Shown here: positions 27,768 through 36,763 of the stretch, piece after piece | How the letters are laid out: every line of letters begins with the position of its first letter | How positions within the stretch are numbered: the first letter of the stretch is position 1 | NCBI GenBank assembly: GCA_030447415.1 | Contig: JAUJOZ010000034.1 | Span: 1-47,031, forward strand | DNA from: Thermomicrobiales bacterium | Lineage (GTDB): Bacteria > Chloroflexota > Chloroflexia > Thermomicrobiales > UBA6265 | DNA length: 47,031 nt | Direction of reading: 5' to 3' | Translations under genes and position numbers: made by a program | Notes under the pieces: model-generated | What the model saw: the letters and a program-made list of their open reading frames with translations, nothing else | What the model was told of the DNA's origin: nothing | Databases searched by the model: none

Positions 27768-28042
27768 CCGCTGACTGACCCGTTCGCTGCGAGGTGAGGC
27801 AAGAACGGCTGGGCGCGCCGCCCGACGACCCCGCCTCGTTGACGAGCGACTGTAGCGCGCCCGCCCGCGACGCGTCAATTGCGCCCTGGTTGCACGGGTG
27901 GCAGACGGCGCTGCCATCCCCGCGCCGGTGGGCGTATCCTTCCTCGCGCGACGTGCCGCGAACCGACGAATCGCTGGCCGGAAAGCGGTGCTCGGCGCGG
28001 TAGCCCGACCACGTGGAGTTTCGAGACCGGCGAAAGGGCAGC
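27768..28042. other. Divergent intergenic region cphB / metH-MTHFR
   Basis: 275 bases between divergent genes. No SAM, SAH or cobalamin riboswitch could be recognised by eye, although such elements are common before methionine genes. No reading frame is convincing. Confidence 0.4.
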
Positions 28043-29938
28043 ATGACGCACCCGTTCGTTTCAAGGCTGGCCGAAGGGGTCGTTCTCGCCGACGGCGCGA
28101 TGGGCACCATGCTCTACGCGGCCGGCGTCCCCCTGGAGGACTGCTTCGACGCGCTCAACCTCGACCGGCCGCAGCTAGTGTCGGCGGTGCACCGGGCTTA
28201 CCTCGAGGCGGGGGCCGACGTCATCGAGACCAACACCTTCGGTGCCAACCGGTGGCGGCTGGAAGGGTTCAACCTGGGCGACAAGGTGCGGGACATCAAC
28301 CGGCGGGCGGTCAAGCTGGCGCGGGAGGAGCGGGAGATCAGCGGCCGGCCGGCACTGATCGCTGGGTCAATCGGGCCGACCGTCCGTACGCTCGCGCCGT
28401 TCGGCACCGCCTACCCGGCCGAAGCCCGCTCGGTCTACCGAGAGCAGGTCGAGGCACTTCTCGAGGGCGGCGTCGACTTGCTGACGATCGAGACGATCGG
28501 CAACCTCGACGAGATGAGCCAGGCGGTCTGCGCGGCCCGTGACGCCTGCGATCTCCCCATTGTCGCGCTGATGACCTTCGCCGAGGACGGCCGCACCATC
28601 GCCGGCAATTCGCCGGAGGACGTGGTGGACTCATTAGTGCCGCTCGGTGTCGCCGCCATCGGCGCCAACTGCTCGGTCGGGCCGCAACGGCTGCTACCGG
28701 TCGTGGCTGCCATGCGCCGGCGGCTCGAGGTGCTCGGCGGTGCTGGTCCCGCGCTGGCTTGCATGCCGAACGCGGGTTGGCCGGCGCAGGTCGGCGGCCG
28801 GGTCATCTACCGCTCGTCGCCGGAGTACTTCGCTGACTTCGCCCGCCGGGCGGCGGCGGCGGGTGCGCGCCTCGTCGGTGGATGCTGCGGCACGACACCT
28901 GAGCACACCAAGGCGATGCGGGCCGTCGTCTCGAGCTGGAACGGGGCCCAGGTCGCCACGTCGCTCTCGGCTACGCGACCGGCGGCCGCGGTTCACGCGG
29001 TGCGATCCGCGGAGGCGGTGGTGCGGCCGAAGCCGGAGCTTGTCGCGATTGAGGGTCCGACGGAGGTGGCCCAGAAGCTGGGCAACAAGTTCCTGGTCAG
29101 TGTCGAGATTGACCCGCCGAAGGGCTTGAACCCCACCAAGGCCTTGGAAGGGGCTCGCCTCCTCAAGGAGGTCGGAGTCGACGCGATCAACGTGGCCGAC
29201 TCGCCGATGGCGCGGGTGCGGATGAGCGCGCTGACACTGTGCTACCTGATCCAGCACCAGGTCGGGGTCGAAACGATCCTTCATTTCACCACTCGTGATC
29301 GCTCGCTAATGGGGCTGCAGTCGGAGCTGCTCGGCGCCCACGCCGTGGGGGTCCGCAATGTGCTCGCCCTCACCGGCGACCCACCGAGCCTGGGCGACTA
29401 CCCCGATTCGTCGGCGGTGTATGACGTCGACTCCATCGGGCTGGTGCGGGTGCTGTCACGGTTGAACGCGGGGGTTGACTCGGCCGGGGCCTCCATCGGG
29501 CGGATGGCGGGCTTCACGATCGCCTGCGCCGTCGACCCCACCCGGGAGGACCTTGCCGAGGAGGCGCGCCGGCTGCGCGCGAAGCTGGAGGCCGGTGCCC
29601 ACTTGGTGATGACCCAGCCGATCTACGACGTTGCGGTCTGGCACCGCTTTCTCGACGTCTTCGGGCGGGAGAACCTGACGGTCCCCGTGCTCGTCGGCAT
29701 CCTGCCCTTGCAAAGCTCGCGGCACGCCGAGTTCCTGCACAACGAGGTGCCCGGCATCACGCTGACCGACGAGGCCCGGGAACGGATGCGGCGGGCGGGA
29801 GCCGACGGGCGGCAAGAAGGGGTGAAAATGGCTCAGGAGCTCCTTGGCGAGCTGCGGCCGCACGCTCAGGGCGTCTACCTGATGCCGTCGTTCGGTCGGT
29901 ATGAGGTCGCCGCCGAAGTGCTCGAGATCCTGTCTTGA
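28043..29938 (+). CDS. Bifunctional homocysteine S-methyltransferase / methylenetetrahydrofolate reductase
   Basis: 631-aa fusion. Residues 1-300 are a Zn-dependent homocysteine methyltransferase: VLADGAMGTMLYAAG, ETNTFGANRWRLE, and zinc cysteines in GANCSVG and GGCCGTTPEH. Residues about 340-625 are a MetF-type FAD-dependent reductase: FLVSVEIDPPKG, NVADSPMARVRM, NVLALTGDPPSLGDY, and LVMTQPIYDV. The protein would make 5-methyl-THF and transfer methyl groups to homocysteine to give methionine, as in the YitJ-like family. ATG 28043 was chosen with AAAGGG nearby. It is followed by rplS after 236 bases. Confidence 0.94.
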   Translation: MTHPFVSRLAEGVVLADGAMGTMLYAAGVPLEDCFDALNLDRPQLVSAVHRAYLEAGADVIETNTFGANRWRLEGFNLGDKVRDINRRAVKLAREEREISGRPALIAGSIGPTVRTLAPFGTAYPAEARSVYREQVEALLEGGVDLLTIETIGNLDEMSQAVCAARDACDLPIVALMTFAEDGRTIAGNSPEDVVDSLVPLGVAAIGANCSVGPQRLLPVVAAMRRRLEVLGGAGPALACMPNAGWPAQVGGRVIYRSSPEYFADFARRAAAAGARLVGGCCGTTPEHTKAMRAVVSSWNGAQVATSLSATRPAAAVHAVRSAEAVVRPKPELVAIEGPTEVAQKLGNKFLVSVEIDPPKGLNPTKALEGARLLKEVGVDAINVADSPMARVRMSALTLCYLIQHQVGVETILHFTTRDRSLMGLQSELLGAHAVGVRNVLALTGDPPSLGDYPDSSAVYDVDSIGLVRVLSRLNAGVDSAGASIGRMAGFTIACAVDPTREDLAEEARRLRAKLEAGAHLVMTQPIYDVAVWHRFLDVFGRENLTVPVLVGILPLQSSRHAEFLHNEVPGITLTDEARERMRRAGADGRQEGVKMAQELLGELRPHAQGVYLMPSFGRYEVAAEVLEILS

Positions 29939-30174
29939 GTCGACGCCTGGCACTTGGAAGCGGGAGCGCTCTGGTCCCCACTCCGGGCGGCTAACGCCCC
30001 GCAGCGACGCGCTGACGTGAGCCAGGCGCTGGCTCGCGGGGCGCGCCCGTGATAGACTGCGGCCCGTGCCTGCGGAACAGCGGGTACGTGGGCGTGCGTC
30101 GGATACAACATCAATCCGCGAATCGCCTGCCAACGGTGTTGCTTGTTTGGGCAGTGGTGAGGGGTAAGGACAGG

Positions 30175-30528
30175 ATGGTCGCGCAGTTGATCCGCTCCAT
30201 CGAGGCGGAGCAGCAGAAGACGGACATCCCCGAGTTCGGGCCGGGTGACACGGTCCGCGTCCACGCCAAGGTGGTCGAGGGCAACCGGGAGCGGGTCCAG
30301 ATCTTCGAAGGCGTTGTCATTCGTCGCCGGAGCGGGGGTATCAACGAGAACTTTACGGTGCGGCGCATTGCCTCGCATGGGATTGGCGTGGAGCGCACCT
30401 TTCTGCTCCACTCCCCACGCATTGACCGGTTAGAGGTGACGCGACGCGGGCGGGTCCGCCGTGCCAAGCTATACTACCTTCGCGGGCGAACCGGCCGTGC
30501 CGCCCGGATCAAGGAGCGGCGGACGTAA
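30175..30528 (+). CDS. rplS: 50S ribosomal protein L19
   Basis: 117-aa ribosomal protein at the 30S-50S interface. Visible motifs: [53 protein letters not shown] and [19 protein letters not shown] 30175 follows AAGGACAGG and gives the usual length; an upstream frame extension lacks homology. trmD and rimM, often neighbours, are not here. rnhB and a yraN-type gene follow, a common arrangement around rplS. Confidence 0.97.
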   Translation: MVAQLIRSIEAEQQKTDIPEFGPGDTVRVHAKVVEGNRERVQIFEGVVIRRRSGGINENFTVRRIASHGIGVERTFLLHSPRIDRLEVTRRGRVRRAKLYYLRGRTGRAARIKERRT

Positions 30529-30597
30529 GGGCGTCCGCGGACTTCGGTAGTCGGAACCGCACCGCCGGGTCTGTTGATTGCCAAGATAGAGTTGCTC

Positions 30598-30629
30598 ACG
30601 AAGCGCGCGCCGATCGGCGCGCGCTTCGT
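30598..30629 (+). terminator. Perfect hairpin between rplS and rnhB
   Basis: A 14-bp perfect stem (ACGAAGCGCGCGCC with its complement) and GATC loop lies 70 nt after rplS and 12 nt before the rnhB start. It is followed by TTACC, not a T-run, so it may be a weak terminator, an attenuator or a structure that limits rnhB translation. Confidence 0.6.
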
Positions 30630-30641
30630 TACCTTGGAGCC

Positions 30642-31331
30642 ATGGCACTGCGCGGACAGAGCACCGCGTCGAGCTGTTCGGTCGCGTGCGGACCGGATTT
30701 TGAGTTTGAACACGCGTTCTGGCGCGCGGGTACCCAGTGCGTTGCCGGGGTGGATGAGGTCGGCCGGGGGGCAATCGCCGGGCCGTTGGTGGCGGCGGCA
30801 GTCGTCCTCCCGCGGTGCGAAGGAGCGGCGCTCCACGAGCTGCGCGCCCGCCTAGCCGATGTGCGCGACTCCAAGCTGCTCCGACCGGGCGCACGGCGTG
30901 CCTTGCTGCCGGTGATCTGCGGCGTCGCCGAGGCGGTTGCGGTTGGCGTCGTTCAGGCCGACGAGTTGGACGCGATCGGTCTTGGGCCGGCGAACCGGCT
31001 CGCTATGGAGCGAGCGGTGGTCAACCTGCCGGTCGCCGCGGAGGCGCTGCTACTCGACGCGTGCGTGCTCGACCTCGGTCTGCCACAGGTCGGCATGATC
31101 GACGGTGACGCCCGCTGCATGTCGATCGCCGCCGCCTCCATCGTGGCGAAGGTAACGCGCGACCGCTTCATGGTCGAAGCCGGTGCGACCGATCGACGTT
31201 ATGGGTTCGCCGAGCATAAGGGGTATGGCACGGCGTCCCACCTCGACGCCGTTCGAGAGCATGGCGCGGGACCGCTTCACCGGCGGTGCTTCGCTCCGAT
31301 CCGAGCCCAGACGTTTGAGGACAGCGCTTGA
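30642..31331 (+). CDS. rnhB: Ribonuclease HII
   Basis: 229-aa enzyme that cuts RNA in RNA-DNA hybrids and removes single ribonucleotides from DNA. The catalytic Asp-Glu is in GVDEVGRGAIAGPLVAAAV, further acidic residues are in LLLDACVLDLGLP and DGDARCMSIAAASIVAKV, and HKGYGTASHL is the C-terminal family motif. A variable N-terminal extension of about 34 residues precedes the domain. TTGGAGCC precedes the ATG. Its stop overlaps the TTG start of the next gene (TTGA), so the two are coupled. Confidence 0.95.
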   Translation: MALRGQSTASSCSVACGPDFEFEHAFWRAGTQCVAGVDEVGRGAIAGPLVAAAVVLPRCEGAALHELRARLADVRDSKLLRPGARRALLPVICGVAEAVAVGVVQADELDAIGLGPANRLAMERAVVNLPVAAEALLLDACVLDLGLPQVGMIDGDARCMSIAAASIVAKVTRDRFMVEAGATDRRYGFAEHKGYGTASHLDAVREHGAGPLHRRCFAPIRAQTFEDSA

Positions 31332-31705
31332 GCCCGACTACACGGCGACTCCTCGGCGATGCCGGTGAGCGTCACGCTCGCCGGCACCTCCAGGCCAAGG
31401 GCTACGTCTTCGTCGCCGCGAACTGGCGCTGTAACGCCGGGGAGGTGGACCTGGTCATGCGCGACGACGAGGAGCTGGTGTTGGTCGAGGTCAACACGCG
31501 ACGAGGGGAGGAGATGGGGCGCGCTGAAGAGGCGGTCTCACCGGCCCAGGCCCGCCGGCTCCTTGCCGCGGCGGATGCGTTCCTGGCGGAGCATCCGTCG
31601 CTGGACGACCGAATCTGGCGAATCGATCTGGTCGCGATTACGCTCGATGGTGCCGGTGTGGTGCGACGTCTCGTCCACCTAGAAAATGTGCTGACCGAAG
31701 GCTGA
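31328..31705 (+). CDS. UPF0102 (YraN) family endonuclease-like protein
   Basis: 125-aa protein with the YraN pattern: GDAGERHARRHLQAKGYVF, NWRCNAGEVDLVMRDD and LVLVEVNTRRGEEMG, matching the E-D-ExK catalytic core of the restriction-endonuclease fold. The start is TTG at 31328 and overlaps the rnhB stop. The family is widespread and its exact function is unsettled; the usual position next to rnhB fits. Confidence 0.9.
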   Translation: MSPTTRRLLGDAGERHARRHLQAKGYVFVAANWRCNAGEVDLVMRDDEELVLVEVNTRRGEEMGRAEEAVSPAQARRLLAAADAFLAEHPSLDDRIWRIDLVAITLDGAGVVRRLVHLENVLTEG

Positions 31706-31939
31706 CCCCGCGTGTCCGGTTAGGCGGTGCCGCGGCCAGCGCCACCAGAGCGATTGCCGCAGGGACTCAACTGGTGTTGGGCGGCTGCGTCGGCCCTGTT
31801 GTTGTAGGGGAGTCGGCGCTGTCGATTTGGCCGTGGAAAGCTCCTCCGCTTGACAGTCGGTCATGGTATGGGACATGCTCCGAGGCGCCGGGCGGCGAAG
31901 CGGTCGTCGTCGGGACGTGGTGCAGGAGGGAGAGACGGA
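31706..31939. other. Leader of the secreted TPMAG-repeat gene
   Basis: No gene recognised. A perfect -35-like TTGACA (31849-31854) lies about 90 nt before the next start, but no good -10 hexamer is spaced at 16-18 bases. Promoter location therefore remains uncertain. Confidence 0.4.
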
Positions 31940-32512
31940 ATGGTGCAGCTTCGCAGCCGGTTCATCGCGCTTTGCGCGATCGCGGCGGCACTGGCGCTGG
32001 TCATGCTCGGGGGTGGCCGGGGCTTCGCCCAGGACGCGACGCCGATGGCGACGCCGATGGCCGGTATGGCGATGGCCCACCCGGGCCACATTCACACCGG
32101 AACCTGCGACAACTTGGGCGACGTCGTGGTGCCCCTGCCGGATGTGCCGGAGCCCTCGATGGTCACGGCCGCTGGCACGCCGATGGCCGGCACGCCCGTG
32201 GTGGGCACGCCGATGGCGGGGATGACGGGCGGCGGCCAGGCGAACCCGGTGTCAGCGGTGAGCACCACGGTCGACCTGGCGCTGACCGATATCCTCGCGG
32301 CGCCGCACGCGATCAACTACCACGAGAGCGCCCAGAGCATCGAGAACTACATCGCCTGCGGGAATATCGGTGGCACGCCGGACCAGGATGGCAACCTGTT
32401 CATCGGGCTTTCCGAGGTGAACGGCTCAGGCTACTCGGGCGTGGCCTGGCTGCAGGCGAGTGGCGATCAGACGATCGTGACGGTCTTCCTCGGTCGCAAC
32501 ACGACGTCCTAA
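31940..32512 (+). CDS. Secreted protein with TPMAG-type repeats
   Basis: 190-aa protein from ATG 31940, preceded by GGAGGG. Residues about 4-31 form a signal peptide (FIALCAIAAALALVMLGG, then GFAQ). After it comes a low-complexity region rich in Thr-Pro-Met-Ala-Gly: ATPMATPMAGMAM and later GTPMAGTPVVGTPMAGM. A more ordered C-terminal part (ALTDILAAPHAINYHESAQS, YIACGNIGG, FLGRNTTS) resembles a small beta domain. It is likely exported to the cell surface; no known domain is certain. Confidence 0.7.
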   Translation: MVQLRSRFIALCAIAAALALVMLGGGRGFAQDATPMATPMAGMAMAHPGHIHTGTCDNLGDVVVPLPDVPEPSMVTAAGTPMAGTPVVGTPMAGMTGGGQANPVSAVSTTVDLALTDILAAPHAINYHESAQSIENYIACGNIGGTPDQDGNLFIGLSEVNGSGYSGVAWLQASGDQTIVTVFLGRNTTS

Positions 32513-32536
32513 CACTCGCTCACGGTTGAGCACAGT

Positions 32537-32570
32537 GAACGCGGCCCGGAGCACGCTCCGGGCCGCGTTC
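32537..32570 (+). terminator. Terminator after the TPMAG protein gene
   Basis: GAACGCGGCCCGGAG pairs perfectly with CTCCGGGCCGCGTTC over 15 bp with loop CACG, 25 nt after the stop. The bases after the stem (CGTGTTTCC) are moderately T-rich. It is convincing as a transcription terminator. Confidence 0.85.
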
Positions 32571-32782
32571 CGTGTTTCCTGCAGGATGGCGATTCAACCC
32601 ACGACTTCATCACCTAGGGAGAGGAGCAGACTGGGCATGACGCTCAGTGCCGCGGCAGGACCGTCTAGGGGTCGACGTGACGTTGTCCTACGTCGGCGGG
32701 GCGCTCCGCGCATGGGAAAGCCGTTTGCGAGCGGTCCTGCCGCATGCCCGTTAGCGTCGATGAGCGGCCGGGGAAGGCACGC

Positions 32783-33322
32783 GTGAGCGAGGAACAGCGT
32801 GCTGGACCTGTCCCGGGCACGCCGGTAACTGCCCATCGGGAGGCGGCGCCCGATGCCGTGCGCTGTGCGGTGCTAACGGTCAGCGATACCCGGACGGTAG
32901 AGACCGACACGAGCGGCGCGCTGATCAAGACAACGCTCGGCCAATGGGGTCACGCCGTGGTTGACTACCGCATCGTACCGGACGAACCTGCGTTGATCCG
33001 CGACACACTCGAGGCCCTGGCCCGACGCGCCGACGTTCAGGCGATCCTCTCCAACGGTGGAACCGGGGTCTCTCCCCGGGACACCACCTACGACGTTGTC
33101 GCCGCCCTCCTCGACAAGCGCATCGATGGTTTTGGCGAGTTGTTTCGGATGCTGAGCTACGCCGAGATCGGCTCGGCGGCCATGATGTCGCGGGCGGTGG
33201 CGGGGGTCTACCAGGGCCGGGTGGTGATCGCGATGCCGGGTTCTTCCAACGCGGTAGCGCTGGCGATGGAGAAGCTAGTCGTGCCGGAGTTGGGCCATCT
33301 GGTATACGAGGTCGGCAAGTAG
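32783..33322 (+). CDS. moaB: Molybdopterin biosynthesis MoaB/Mog-like protein
   Basis: 179-aa MoCF_biosynth-domain protein. Motifs: CAVLTVSDTRTVETDTSG, ILSNGGTGVSPRDTTYDVV and VVIAMPGSSNAVALAME, typical of MoaB, which binds molybdopterin and takes part in its adenylation. GTG 32783 is favoured by GGGGAAGG a few bases upstream; ATG 32744 in frame is an alternative that adds 13 residues. A moaA gene lies about 7 kb away on the other strand, supporting molybdenum cofactor synthesis in this organism. Confidence 0.88.
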   Translation: MSEEQRAGPVPGTPVTAHREAAPDAVRCAVLTVSDTRTVETDTSGALIKTTLGQWGHAVVDYRIVPDEPALIRDTLEALARRADVQAILSNGGTGVSPRDTTYDVVAALLDKRIDGFGELFRMLSYAEIGSAAMMSRAVAGVYQGRVVIAMPGSSNAVALAMEKLVVPELGHLVYEVGK

Positions 33323-33377
33323 CGGGACACCAACGGTTGGGTTGTCCACCAGAGGACCGTTCGGTAGCATGAAGCGC

Positions 33378-33413
33378 CCCCGCGCGGCCGTACCGTCTCG
33401 GCGGGGTTGTTTT
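33378..33413 (+). terminator. Possible terminator before hisS
   Basis: CCCCGC (33378-33383) pairs with GCGGGG (33401-33406) across a 17-nt GC-rich loop, and TTGTTTT follows. It would end the moaB transcript. The T-run overlaps the far-upstream TTG start at 33407, which argues for the later hisS start. Confidence 0.5.
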
Positions 33414-33439
33414 CCTCAGCGACGAAAGGGACGAGACGC

Positions 33440-34798
33440 TTGGACGATGCCGCCAGCGGGCGTGCCGGCCGGCCGAAGCCGCAGGTCTTGAAGGGGTTCC
33501 GGGACCACCTCCCTGGGTCGATGATCCTGCGTCAGCGGATCATCGGCATCGTGCGGGACGTGTTCGAGCGGCACGGGTTCGAACCGCTCGACACGCCGGC
33601 CCTGGAGTACCTGGAGGTGCTCACCGGCAAGGCGGGCGAGAACGAGAAGTTGATGTACCACTTCGCGGATCAGGGCGGCCGAGAGGTGGGGCTGCGCTAC
33701 GATCTCACCGTCCCGCTCTCCCGCGTCGTCGCAATGCACCAGAACGAGCTTGTGCTGCCGTTCAAGCGCTATCACATTGCCCCGGTCTGGCGCGCGGAGA
33801 AGCCGCAGCGGGGTCGGTTTCGTGAGTTCTGGCAGTGCGACGCGGACATTGCAGGCTCATCCTCGATGCTGGCCGATGCCGAGGTGGTCGCGGTGATGGC
33901 GGAAGCCTTGACCGCCCTTGGCATGCCGAATTTCACCATCCGGATCAGCCACCGTAAGCTGCTTGAGGCGCTGGGACGGGCAGCTGGCGTGCCGCAGTCC
34001 CAAGCCGGCTCGATCTATCGGGCGATCGACAAGCTGGACAAAATTGGATCGGAGGCCGTGGCGCAGGAGTTGATGCGGTCGGGGATCGCGCCCGTGGCCG
34101 CCGAGCGGGTCCTGAAGCTGGTGACCCTGCGCGGCGAGCCGGCGACCGTACTCGCGGAGCTCCGCCCGGTTCTGGAGGGGGTAGCGGAGGCGCGGCCGGC
34201 GATCGACGAGTTGGAGGAGTTGTTCGCCTGCCTGCCCGACTTTGGTGTTCCAGCCACGGTGTACCGGCTCGACCTGGCGCTCGCCCGGGGACTCGACTAC
34301 TACACCGGTCCGGTCTATGAGGCGACGGTCGTTGAGCCGAAGGTGGGCTCAGTAGCCGGTGCCGGTCGGTATGATGGGCTGATCGGCACCTTCCTCGGAC
34401 GCCCTGTCCCGGCGACGGGCATCTCGCTCGGGCTGGAGCGGATCATCGAGGTCGTCCATGCATACAACTTGCTCAGCGTGCCGACCACCGTGGCCGACGT
34501 CCTGGTGACGACCTTCCCCGACACGACCGGCGCGTCGGCCCGGATTGCGACGCAGCTGCGGGAGGCCGGACTTCGGGTCGATCTTTCGCTTCAGCCGACC
34601 CGCGGTCTCGGGGAGCAGCTGAAGTACGCCGGGCGGAAGGGCATCCCACTTGCCGTCATCGCCGGCTCGGCCGAGTTAGCCATCGGCGAAGCGGCGATAA
34701 AAGACCTGCGGACGCAGGCACAGGAGAGCCACCCGCTCTCCGAGTTGGCCGCTGCCGCGCGCGGCATGCTGGCTGGGGTCGAATTGCCCGCCGGCTGA
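33440..34798 (+). CDS. hisS: Histidyl-tRNA synthetase
   Basis: Class II aminoacyl-tRNA synthetase of about 452 aa. Motif 1 region GFRDHLPGSMILRQRII, motif 2 (PVWRAEKPQRGRFREFWQCD), the histidine-binding loop ARGLDYYTGPVYEAT and motif 3 (PATGISLGLERI) are all present, followed by the anticodon-binding domain (VADVLVTTFPDT, GLRVDLSL). TTG 33440 is favoured because AAAGGG lies upstream and a terminator-like hairpin precedes it; TTG 33407 is an alternative. No T-box was seen here, unlike leuS. It may be co-transcribed with the PIG-L gene that starts 57 nt later. Confidence 0.95.
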   Translation: MDDAASGRAGRPKPQVLKGFRDHLPGSMILRQRIIGIVRDVFERHGFEPLDTPALEYLEVLTGKAGENEKLMYHFADQGGREVGLRYDLTVPLSRVVAMHQNELVLPFKRYHIAPVWRAEKPQRGRFREFWQCDADIAGSSSMLADAEVVAVMAEALTALGMPNFTIRISHRKLLEALGRAAGVPQSQAGSIYRAIDKLDKIGSEAVAQELMRSGIAPVAAERVLKLVTLRGEPATVLAELRPVLEGVAEARPAIDELEELFACLPDFGVPATVYRLDLALARGLDYYTGPVYEATVVEPKVGSVAGAGRYDGLIGTFLGRPVPATGISLGLERIIEVVHAYNLLSVPTTVADVLVTTFPDTTGASARIATQLREAGLRVDLSLQPTRGLGEQLKYAGRKGIPLAVIAGSAELAIGEAAIKDLRTQAQESHPLSELAAAARGMLAGVELPAG

Positions 34799-34855
34799 TT
34801 GAGGGTGAGGACACCGCCCACCCGGCGGTGATCCGGACGAGGGATCGAGCACGCC

Positions 34856-35566
34856 ATGGAGCAGCAGCACGAGAGCGGCGACGAGTTTCAAACCTACATG
34901 CTCGTTGTTGCCCACCCGGACGATAGCGAGTTCGGCGCCGGTGGGACGGTGGCGCGATTGACCGAGGAGGGAAAGCGCGTCGTCATCATTCAGGTGACGT
35001 CGGGCAACAAGGGCTCGGCCGATCGCAACGCAAACCCAGACCAGGTGGCGGCGACCCGGGAGGCGGAGCTGAGGGAAGCGGCGCGGCGCCTGGAGGTGAC
35101 GGAGGTAGTCTTCCTCCGCTGCATGGATGGCGAGGTGATGCCCAACCTCGACCTGCGGGAGCGCGTGGTGCGAATGATCCGCACGCACCGCCCGGACGTG
35201 ATCATCACGCACGACCCGTTTCGGCCCTACGCGCTTCACCCGGATCACCGGGCCGTCGGCCTCGCCACGACGGACGCCGTCTACCCAACGGCGCGAGACC
35301 CACTCTATTTCCCGCATCATTTGGCGGAAGGGCTGGAGCCGCACCGGACCGCCGAGATCTGGTACTTCGGTGCAGACCAGCCGGACAAATTCATCGACAT
35401 TACCGAGACGTTCACGCGGAAGATCGACGCGCTCCGCGCGCACGTCAGCCAGATTGGCGACGCCGAAGGGTTAGAGGAACGGATGCGCGAGCGCGCGGAG
35501 GAATTAGCCAAGGACCAGCCCTTCGACCTCGCGGAAGCGTTCAAGGTCGTTCAGATGCGCCGGTGA
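34856..35566 (+). CDS. PIG-L (LmbE-like) deacetylase
   Basis: 236-aa zinc hydrolase. The metal and catalytic motif is VAHPDDSEFGAGG near residue 19, and the third ligand lies in ALHPDHRAVG near residue 125. Members remove acetyl groups from GlcNAc-linked substrates, as in mycothiol, bacillithiol or GPI-like pathways. The substrate here is unknown; a sugar-kinase-like gene two positions downstream suggests a carbohydrate pathway (inference). The ATG at 34856 has a GA-rich stretch upstream. Confidence 0.88.
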   Translation: MEQQHESGDEFQTYMLVVAHPDDSEFGAGGTVARLTEEGKRVVIIQVTSGNKGSADRNANPDQVAATREAELREAARRLEVTEVVFLRCMDGEVMPNLDLRERVVRMIRTHRPDVIITHDPFRPYALHPDHRAVGLATTDAVYPTARDPLYFPHHLAEGLEPHRTAEIWYFGADQPDKFIDITETFTRKIDALRAHVSQIGDAEGLEERMRERAEELAKDQPFDLAEAFKVVQMRR

Positions 35567-35594
35567 GGCGGGACTTACGCGGAAGGCGCCGGCG

Positions 35595-36761
35595 ATGAAT
35601 CGGGTGGAGGAGTTCGAGGCAAAGCTGTCCCGGATTCGCGCGCTCCTCGAGCGAAGCGGGCTCGACGGCCTGCTGCTCCGCTCCCGGGCGAACCTGGCTT
35701 GGCTCGGCTGTGGTCCGGCGGACGACGCCCCGCCGGAAGCCGTGCAGGGCTCCCGCTCGGAGATCTGGCACCAGTCCGAGGAAGGCGTGATGAGCCTGAT
35801 CGTCACGCTCGATGGGGCCACCCTCGTCACGGAGAACATCGAGCTGCCGCGGCTCACCCGTGACGAGTTCGCGGGATTGCCACTGCGGGTCCTGGCCCAG
35901 CCGTGGCACGAGAGCGATGTTGGAACGGCCGCGCGCGAGGTGATGGGTCGAGCGGGGGTCAGGCTCGGCACCGACCTCGCCGAGCTGGCGGTCATTGAGG
36001 CGTGCCGTGACCGGGGAGTGGTACTCGAGGACCGTCGCGGCGAGATCGCGGCTCTACGGGCATCGCTCTTGCCGCGGGAGCTCGAACGCTACCTCTGGCT
36101 GGGGAGCACGGCGGCCGAAGTCATGTCGGCGGTCTGCCGAGAGATTCGGCCGGGCACGCCCGAACCGGCGGTCGTGGCAGGCGTCCACGCGCGGTTGTGC
36201 CGCCTAGGCATCGCCCAGGAGGTCGACATCGTCTGTGCTGACGGGCGCCTCTGGCAGGACCGCCACGGTCTGTACAGTGACCGCCGCATCGAGCGGTACG
36301 CCATGCTGGTGTTCTGCGCCCACAAGTGGGGGCTCGTCGCGAACTTGACCCGGATGGTGCACGTCGGCCCGGTCCCGACCGAGATTCGGGAGCGGCACCG
36401 GGCGCTTGCCGCGCTCGATCGTCGGCTGATGGAGGCGACGCGGCCCGGCGTGCCGCTGCGCGAGATATTTACCGGCACGCTTCAACCCGGGTACGCGGCG
36501 TTGGGCGAGCCCGATGCGTGGCGCGACCATCACCAGGGCGGTTCGACTGGATACACGGGGCGGGATCAGCGGGTGACGCCGACGACCGAAGGGATCGTGC
36601 AGACGCGGCAGGCCTACGCCTGGAACCCCTCGCTGCCCGGTGTCAAGAGCGAGGACACATTCGTGACGAGCAACGATGGGTTCGAAGTCTTGACCGTCGA
36701 CCCGGGCTGGCCCACCTACCCGGAGAGCGGGCGGCCCGCGATCCTCGAGCTGTCCCCCTAG
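35595..36761 (+). CDS. M24-fold protein with degenerate metal site
   Basis: 388-aa protein with the two-domain layout of M24 (Xaa-Pro) peptidases: an N-terminal creatinase-like domain (LERSGLDGLLLRSRANLAWL) and a C-terminal pita-bread domain. Of the five expected metal ligands, only His (HHQGGSTGY) and the last Glu (VKSEDTFVT) remain: the Asp-Asp pair is replaced in MLVFCAHKWGLVANLTRM and the EPG Glu in AYAWNPSLPGV. It is therefore probably not a metallopeptidase but a binding protein or a different enzyme. It starts 28 nt after the PIG-L gene and its stop is two bases before the GHMP kinase start, so the three probably form an operon. Confidence 0.8.
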   Translation: MNRVEEFEAKLSRIRALLERSGLDGLLLRSRANLAWLGCGPADDAPPEAVQGSRSEIWHQSEEGVMSLIVTLDGATLVTENIELPRLTRDEFAGLPLRVLAQPWHESDVGTAAREVMGRAGVRLGTDLAELAVIEACRDRGVVLEDRRGEIAALRASLLPRELERYLWLGSTAAEVMSAVCREIRPGTPEPAVVAGVHARLCRLGIAQEVDIVCADGRLWQDRHGLYSDRRIERYAMLVFCAHKWGLVANLTRMVHVGPVPTEIRERHRALAALDRRLMEATRPGVPLREIFTGTLQPGYAALGEPDAWRDHHQGGSTGYTGRDQRVTPTTEGIVQTRQAYAWNPSLPGVKSEDTFVTSNDGFEVLTVDPGWPTYPESGRPAILELSP

Positions 36762-36763
36762 GC

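Noticed and set aside
27768..28042. SAM or cobalamin riboswitch before the methionine gene
   Set aside because: Looked for conserved cores; none could be matched.
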